Below, piece after piece: positions 59,631 through 64,000 of a stretch of DNA of 64,000 nucleotides. Positions within the stretch are counted from its first letter, which is position 1. The number at the start of each line of letters is the position of its first letter. A program made the translations under genes and the position numbers. The stretch is taken from assembly GCF_000702625.1 (NCBI RefSeq), contig NZ_JNIS01000001.1, positions 62,001-126,000 on the forward strand, given 5' to 3'. Source of the stretch: Exiguobacterium oxidotolerans JCM 12280 (GTDB lineage: Bacteria > Bacillota > Bacilli > Exiguobacteriales > Exiguobacteriaceae). The notes below the pieces were generated by a model that saw only the letters and a program-made list of their open reading frames with translations, was not told the DNA's origin and did not search any database.

Positions 59631-61310
59631 TTATGAAACTTTCTTTAGTGACGTGCCACGTCGGTGTTTACGAAAGACGGTCAGACCGATGATGAGACCT
59701 ACCAGCACTTGCGGCACCACGGTTTCAATCGTCGGATAAAATCCGATCCAGGCGACGGGCGGCAACGCAAGTGGATGGATCGGCAATACGCCTGTCAGTT
59801 GGAGCGCGTGCAGACTTACACCGAGTATCTTAAAGGCCATCACATAGATTAAGATGGTCGCGCCTAAGAATAGACGGCGAATCGGCAAACGGACACCGAA
59901 ATAGATGACTGCAATTGACACGAGTCCGATGAAGAGAATCGCTGCCAAAATGCCTCCACCTAAGGCGAGTGGCGTCATCGCCGGTGCCATCCCGACGTAA
60001 AAGAGTAACGTCTCCGCACCTTCCCGGAAAATCGTCAAGAAACTGACGATGAAGAGTGAAGTCCGCGATAGGTCGGACACGAGTTGCGTTTGACGGGAAG
60101 TGATGGCCGTTTTCGAATGTAACCAATTTCCGACCAGTAACATCACGAGAACGGCGAACAAGCCGGTCCATCCTTCGATTTGCTCTCGTCCGACACTTGC
60201 GAGCGCGGTCGAGAAGAAAAATTGAATGATTAGCGCAAGCAGACCACTCGCTAAAAGCCCGAGGACGGCTCCGAACCAGATGTGCCGTTCCCCCCGTAAA
60301 TTCGCTTTACGTGTCAAGGCGACGAGCGCACTGATAATCAGCAACGCTTCAAGTCCTTCCCGGACCATGACGAGCATCGCGTCGACGAACGTATAGCTCG
60401 TCTGGTCGGTCAGTTGTCCGAGCGATGCACTTAATTCCTGTAACGAAGTGATTGTCGCGTTCCGCGTCTCCTCATTTAAGCGGGCGAGCAATAAGGGGAC
60501 GTCCGTCTCGACTTGCGTATATAAAGCACTGTCTCGTGTCCGGACCGCCCCTTCTCCGCTCGGCCACTGGGCGATGAACGTCGTCAAAGTCGACCGCGCC
60601 CCGTCGAGGTCTTTTGCAACGAGCGCATCCGACGCCTGATCGAGTAAACCGATCAAATCGGTCAATTCGACTGATGCCGTCTTGACGATGTCCCCTTCGA
60701 CGAATGAGTCGATGCTTGTATCAAACTGGTCGAGGGCCTCGTTCCATTCCGTCTGGTCGAATGTCTGGCGTGCTTGTGCGATGCGAATCGCAGATAACGC
60801 CATCTCGACTTTTCCGTAGTGACCGATGCTTTCTTCCCGGACGACGCTCTCACGGGCCGTCCATTCCTTTAACAAGGTCTGTTCGAGTGTCTTTCGCTCA
60901 CCCGCATCCGCTTGCCGCATTTGCTTGGTCACTTCCTGCAAATCAAGCAGACGGGTCCGGGCCGTCGCATCCTGCGCCGGACGCATTGTGTCTTCGAGCG
61001 TCCGGACGGCCGTCGACAGTGCCGTCAAATCCGCACTGATCGTTGCGAACGACGCATCCTGATGTTGTTTTAGCATCGATAAACGCTTTAAGATGACGGC
61101 TTTTTCATCTGAGTCAGCCAGTTCCTTTGATTGTTTAGCTAACGTCGCGATTCGTTTTGAAAGGGCATCGCGATCTTCCGCCTGCACGGCTGAGATGGCT
61201 TGACCAATCGACACGTAAAGAGCATCGGTTTTCGCCTCTGCACCCGCATGGGGGATGAGCGTGCTACATATAAGGAACACGAGTAAGGCAGCTTTAAGCA
61301 AAGAGCGCAT
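59631..61310 (-). CDS. efeU: ferrous iron permease EfeU (FTR1 type) with extracellular domain
   Basis: 559 residues: a signal peptide (1-24), an extracytoplasmic helical domain of about 280 residues and seven membrane helices. The two iron-binding REGxE motifs are present: VREGLEALL and FREGAETLLF. It takes up oxidised Fe2+ passed by EfeB and EfeO. Start 61310 follows AAAGGAGG; it overlaps the end of efeB by 17 bases. Long N-terminal domains are usual in Gram-positive FTR1 proteins. Confidence 0.93.
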   Translation of the reverse strand: MRSLLKAALLVFLICSTLIPHAGAEAKTDALYVSIGQAISAVQAEDRDALSKRIATLAKQSKELADSDEKAVILKRLSMLKQHQDASFATISADLTALSTAVRTLEDTMRPAQDATARTRLLDLQEVTKQMRQADAGERKTLEQTLLKEWTARESVVREESIGHYGKVEMALSAIRIAQARQTFDQTEWNEALDQFDTSIDSFVEGDIVKTASVELTDLIGLLDQASDALVAKDLDGARSTLTTFIAQWPSGEGAVRTRDSALYTQVETDVPLLLARLNEETRNATITSLQELSASLGQLTDQTSYTFVDAMLVMVREGLEALLIISALVALTRKANLRGERHIWFGAVLGLLASGLLALIIQFFFSTALASVGREQIEGWTGLFAVLVMLLVGNWLHSKTAITSRQTQLVSDLSRTSLFIVSFLTIFREGAETLLFYVGMAPAMTPLALGGGILAAILFIGLVSIAVIYFGVRLPIRRLFLGATILIYVMAFKILGVSLHALQLTGVLPIHPLALPPVAWIGFYPTIETVVPQVLVGLIIGLTVFRKHRRGTSLKKVS

Positions 61311-62541
61311 CACCGATGTAACCTCCTTTTTGAATGCCGCCGAAACATGCGAACAGCGCGCTTCCACGATGAGTAATGTATTCATTCATCCGGTCAGAAG
61401 TTGCGAGCCGTTCTTGAATCGTGATGAACTGCTCCGGCGATCGCTGATACGAGAGGAACAACAGACCGGCGTCTAATGCGCCAGTCGTCTCATCAACGCC
61501 ATCCTGGTAGGAGTAGGAGCGGCGGAGTAATTGCACCTTTCCTTCACCATGCGCGACCGCTGTATGCGAGTCTGCCGGTAGTTCTGCTTCCCCCCGTGCG
61601 ATCCGTTTCGTCGGTGTAACGGACGCGAACTCATCTTTTGAACCGAGTGGTGCCCCGGACGCCCGTTCGCGCCCGAATGTCCGCTCCTGCTCCTTCAAAA
61701 TCGTTCGGTCCCAGACTTCAAGGTGCATCTGAATCCGGCGAACGACGAGAAACGTCCCGTTCGTCAGCCAAGGTGAACCATCACGCCATTGATAAAACAA
61801 GGTCTTGTCCCGCGTCGCCGCTTTCGTCACGTCAGGATTGCCTGTCCCATCTTTGAATCCGAACAAGTTCCGTGGTGTCCCGCCTGTCGCATCTGCCACT
61901 TTCGACCGCTGGAAACCGGCTTGCGTCCAGCGAATCTTGACGACCCCGCGTCCGATTCGGGTCAAGTTGCGTAACGCGTGGAAGACGACTTGCTGGTCGT
62001 CCGCACAAATTTGGACAATCAAGTCCCCGCCGGACCATTTCTCATCGAGCTGGTCCAAGTCAAATGTCGGTAAATCTCGTAAGAGTGCCGGGCGTTTATG
62101 GCCGATGCCGAAACGATCCCCTTCAAATAAACTAACTCCGCAACCGAACGTGAACGTCAAGTGACTTGCAGATAACCCCTCTGCTTCACCGGTGTCGTCC
62201 GGTGGGATGTAGGCACTATCTGTTTCGCCGAGCGATAGTCCTGCTGATAGGCGCGCGCAAGCCCGCGTCCAGCGCTTCAATAAATCAATCAGCTCGTCGC
62301 GGCGATCCGTCTTGACGTCGAACGCAACGAGTTGGACGTGATTTTGGGCCGGCGTCATGATGCCCGCTTGATAGGTGCCGTAAAACGGGACTTGATCGGA
62401 CGCCTTAGCCGTCAAGGCGCGCGGTAAGAAGCGTTCGACACCACTTGCATAGACAGCTGCACCGAGACCGGTCAGACCGGCGACTTTTAAGACATCACGT
62501 CGCGTCATGCTAGCCTCTAATGTGGGTCGTGTCATGATCAT
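61294..62541 (-). CDS. efeB: EfeB, Tat-exported dye-decolourising peroxidase
   Basis: 415 residues. A twin-arginine signal TRRDVLKVAGLTG (13-25) leads export of folded haem protein. The DyP core has GFKDGTGNP (haem-distal Asp, about 226-234), an Arg further on and the axial His in the segment following SPEQF/HLT region. It probably oxidises Fe2+ (or frees iron from haem) for EfeU. It overlaps efeO by four bases and efeU by 17, so the three genes are one operon. Confidence 0.93.
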   Translation of the reverse strand: MIMTRPTLEASMTRRDVLKVAGLTGLGAAVYASGVERFLPRALTAKASDQVPFYGTYQAGIMTPAQNHVQLVAFDVKTDRRDELIDLLKRWTRACARLSAGLSLGETDSAYIPPDDTGEAEGLSASHLTFTFGCGVSLFEGDRFGIGHKRPALLRDLPTFDLDQLDEKWSGGDLIVQICADDQQVVFHALRNLTRIGRGVVKIRWTQAGFQRSKVADATGGTPRNLFGFKDGTGNPDVTKAATRDKTLFYQWRDGSPWLTNGTFLVVRRIQMHLEVWDRTILKEQERTFGRERASGAPLGSKDEFASVTPTKRIARGEAELPADSHTAVAHGEGKVQLLRRSYSYQDGVDETTGALDAGLLFLSYQRSPEQFITIQERLATSDRMNEYITHRGSALFACFGGIQKGGYIGDALFA

Positions 62542-63371
62542 CCCTCCAGTACGATGCCCATCTTCGACAGCGGTTCTGCCAGTTCGTTAATGGCTTGACT
62601 CAACTGTTTAACGTCGGTTTTTGATAAGTCCGTGTAGAGGACGTACCCCTTTTCCGTTTTCTTCGCCTCTAATAAGGCGTTGACGTCCTCAAAGCGTGCC
62701 GCGATCTCTTTTGACAACGCGTCGTCTTGCTTCATCAGGCTCGGGTTCAATAACTGATAAATTTTTTCCGCCCCCTGGACGTTCGCTGCAAAATCATACA
62801 GGTCGGTATGTGAATAGCGGTCTTCTTCGCCTGTCACTTTCGAAGTCGAGACTTCATTCAATAAATCCGTCGCCCCCGTCACGAGAAGCTCCGGTGTCAC
62901 GTCGACTGTTTCGACTTTTGCACGCAAGAGGTGGACGTCCTGCATCAGTTGCTCCGCGTATTTCTCATACCCTTTCGTCGTCCCCTTTTCGAACAAGCCT
63001 TGTTCGATCCGGTGATAACCGCCCCACTCGGACTCCTTGACGTCACCTGCACGGGCATCGATTTTCGGATCGAGGTCACCGAAAACTTCCGCGATCGGTT
63101 CCGCCCGTTCATAGTGCATCCGCGCCGGTGCATAGAGGGCTTTCGCCTTTTCAAGGTCCCCTTCCTTGACGGCCGTTGTGAAGGCTTCTGTTTTATTCGT
63201 GAAGGCATCCAGTTCATTGATCGCATAATCGCGGTAATCGGCGACGACCTGATCGAATTGACCGTCCGCTGTTTTCGGTGTCGCTTTTGTCGTTGTTTCT
63301 TGTTCCCCGCAAGCGGCTAACAAGGTCGCGAGTGACAAGACGCTCGCCGTAAGGATTTTCTTATGTGACAT
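62538..63371 (-). CDS. efeO: EfeO/EfeM-type imelysin lipoprotein
   Basis: 277 residues: lipobox LAAC (Cys21), then an imelysin-fold domain with HRIEQGLF (HxxE, about 122-129) and ARMHYERAEPIAEVFG. It has no N-terminal cupredoxin domain, so it is the short EfeM form rather than full EfeO. It likely binds iron outside the cell and hands it to EfeU. It is first in the operon. AAATGAATCATGTC with GGGGG upstream marks the start. Confidence 0.92.
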   Translation of the reverse strand: MSHKKILTASVLSLATLLAACGEQETTTKATPKTADGQFDQVVADYRDYAINELDAFTNKTEAFTTAVKEGDLEKAKALYAPARMHYERAEPIAEVFGDLDPKIDARAGDVKESEWGGYHRIEQGLFEKGTTKGYEKYAEQLMQDVHLLRAKVETVDVTPELLVTGATDLLNEVSTSKVTGEEDRYSHTDLYDFAANVQGAEKIYQLLNPSLMKQDDALSKEIAARFEDVNALLEAKKTEKGYVLYTDLSKTDVKQLSQAINELAEPLSKMGIVLEG

Positions 63372-63419
63372 GATTCATTTCCCCCAAATCGTTAAGTAAG
63401 TTCAGTTGTTAGTATAGAC

Positions 63420-63438
63420 GATAATGATAATCGTTATC
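63420..63438. promoter_or_regulatory. Fur box of the efe operon
   Basis: GATAATGATAATCGTTATC matches 18 of 19 bases of the classical Fur consensus GATAATGATAATCATTATC. It lies 49 bases before efeO and implies repression when iron is sufficient. Confidence 0.92.
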
Positions 63439-63461
63439 AATATAAATTTAGAGGTAACATG

Positions 63462-63496
63462 AAAAACCCGTCCTGGCGAGCGTCATCAGGACGGGT
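63462..63496 (-). terminator. terminator of the DUF2339-like gene
   Basis: ACCCGTCCTG (63466-63475) pairs with CAGGACGGGT (63487-63496); the five As on the left give the minus-strand U tail. Confidence 0.85.
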
Positions 63497-63506
63497 GTTT
63501 GCGCAT

Positions 63507-64000
63507 TCAGTTGTTTTTTCGCTTTTTAAAATACGTCCGTGAAATGATGAACGCCACGATCGCAAACCCGATAAAGACAAACGCTTTTTGGACGAGCGTC
63601 AAGAACGATAAATCAAACAATAACAGCTTAATCGCACTGACGCTAAGTAGCAACAGACCGGATAATCGCCAGACGGACAGGTTACGGATCCGACCAATCG
63701 TGACGAGAAGCAAGGCAAGTAAAATGTAAGCAATCGATAAGGTCGTACTGCGATTCGTTTCGTTGAGTCCGTCATAAAACGGCAGTTCCATGACGAGTAA
63801 CGTATACGTCGTCAGGACGCCGACGGCTGCGGCAACTAGACTAATCTGGAACGTCCCGTCCTCGACCATCGCGTGGTGTTGTTGCACGAGTAAATAAATT
63901 AAACCACTCGTCGCAAGTACTAAGGCGACGACCGAAAGACGAAACGAGTCATTCATTGCCGCGTACATACCCGTCTGCGTAATCTGGTCGAAGATGAAGT
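63507..64000 (-). CDS. DUF2339-like membrane protein, C-terminal part
   Basis: The last 164 residues of a longer gene that runs off the right edge; the frame stays open through 64000, so the ATG at 63968 is internal. Five membrane helices are seen, ending LLLLSVSAIKLLLFDLSFLTLVQKAFVFIGFAIVAFIISRTYFKKR, typical of the end of DUF2339 multi-pass proteins. Function unknown. Confidence 0.75.
   Translation of the reverse strand, partial: FIFDQITQTGMYAAMNDSFRLSVVALVLATSGLIYLLVQQHHAMVEDGTFQISLVAAAVGVLTTYTLLVMELPFYDGLNETNRSTTLSIAYILLALLLVTIGRIRNLSVWRLSGLLLLSVSAIKLLLFDLSFLTLVQKAFVFIGFAIVAFIISRTYFKKRKNN

Overview
The window looks like chromosomal DNA of a low-to-mid GC Gram-positive bacterium of the Bacillota, most likely Exiguobacterium or a close relative. 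The signs are strong AGGAGG-type ribosome binding sites, A/T-rich intergenic gaps with U-tailed terminators, Bacillus-type modules (ykoEDC with a TPP riboswitch, parE-parC, an L25/Ctc protein, a YflT-like general stress protein, efeOBU) and sites resembling Bacillus SigB, SigD and Fur sequences. The genus is an inference from gene content; no rRNA is present to confirm it. I recognise no rRNA, tRNA, CRISPR array or prophage.

Layout. 1-2.4 kb: start of a GNAT gene, a frameshifted HAD phosphatase, an alpha/beta hydrolase and a zinc phospholipase-C-like protein. 2.5-8 kb: a diguanylate cyclase, then an ion-transport block (CDF zinc exporter, DUF389 protein, two-helix K+ channel, CLC-family protein) and a DedA protein. 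8.1-12.6 kb: a chemoreceptor, a serine-recombinase-like protein that has lost its catalytic residues, a SulP transporter and a universal stress protein. 12.6-21.6 kb: an M50 protease pair, a Nudix protein, a divergent NAD(P)-binding/Rrf2 pair with back-to-back promoters, an ABC ATPase without a permease, a luciferase-like oxidoreductase, two short-chain dehydrogenases and a soluble PAS chemoreceptor.

21.6-33.3 kb is the most rearranged part. It holds a tnpB-only IS200/IS605-type element abutting the C-terminal remnant of a MATE transporter, several small unrecognised proteins, two tandem paralogous lipoproteins (one apparently starting at ATT), a hydrolase, and an IS3-family element bracketed by two terminator hairpins whose loops are reverse complements. 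33.3-47.6 kb is core: a flavoprotein oxidoreductase, the TPP-riboswitch-controlled ykoEDC transporter for a thiamin precursor, L25/Ctc, a SWIM/SNF2 helicase, a XerS-like tyrosine recombinase with a palindrome-rich upstream region, a CoA-binding protein and topoisomerase IV (parE, parC).

47.6-64 kb: a Nudix protein, a satD-DUF3307 pair behind a repeated operator-like array, a phosphatase/ComEC-like metallo-beta-lactamase/DUF3006 operon, a MoxR-DUF58-DUF4129 operon, a WYL regulator divergent from a hydrolase, a flavodoxin-fold reductase, two very small proteins, a SigB-type stress protein, and the efeO-efeB-efeU iron uptake operon behind a near-perfect Fur box. The window ends inside a DUF2339-type membrane protein. 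No wholly new system is obvious. The best leads are the catalytically dead recombinase beside sulP-usp, the palindromes and repeats upstream of the tyrosine recombinase, the 29-bp-spaced array at satD, and the TnpB element with its readable native guide.
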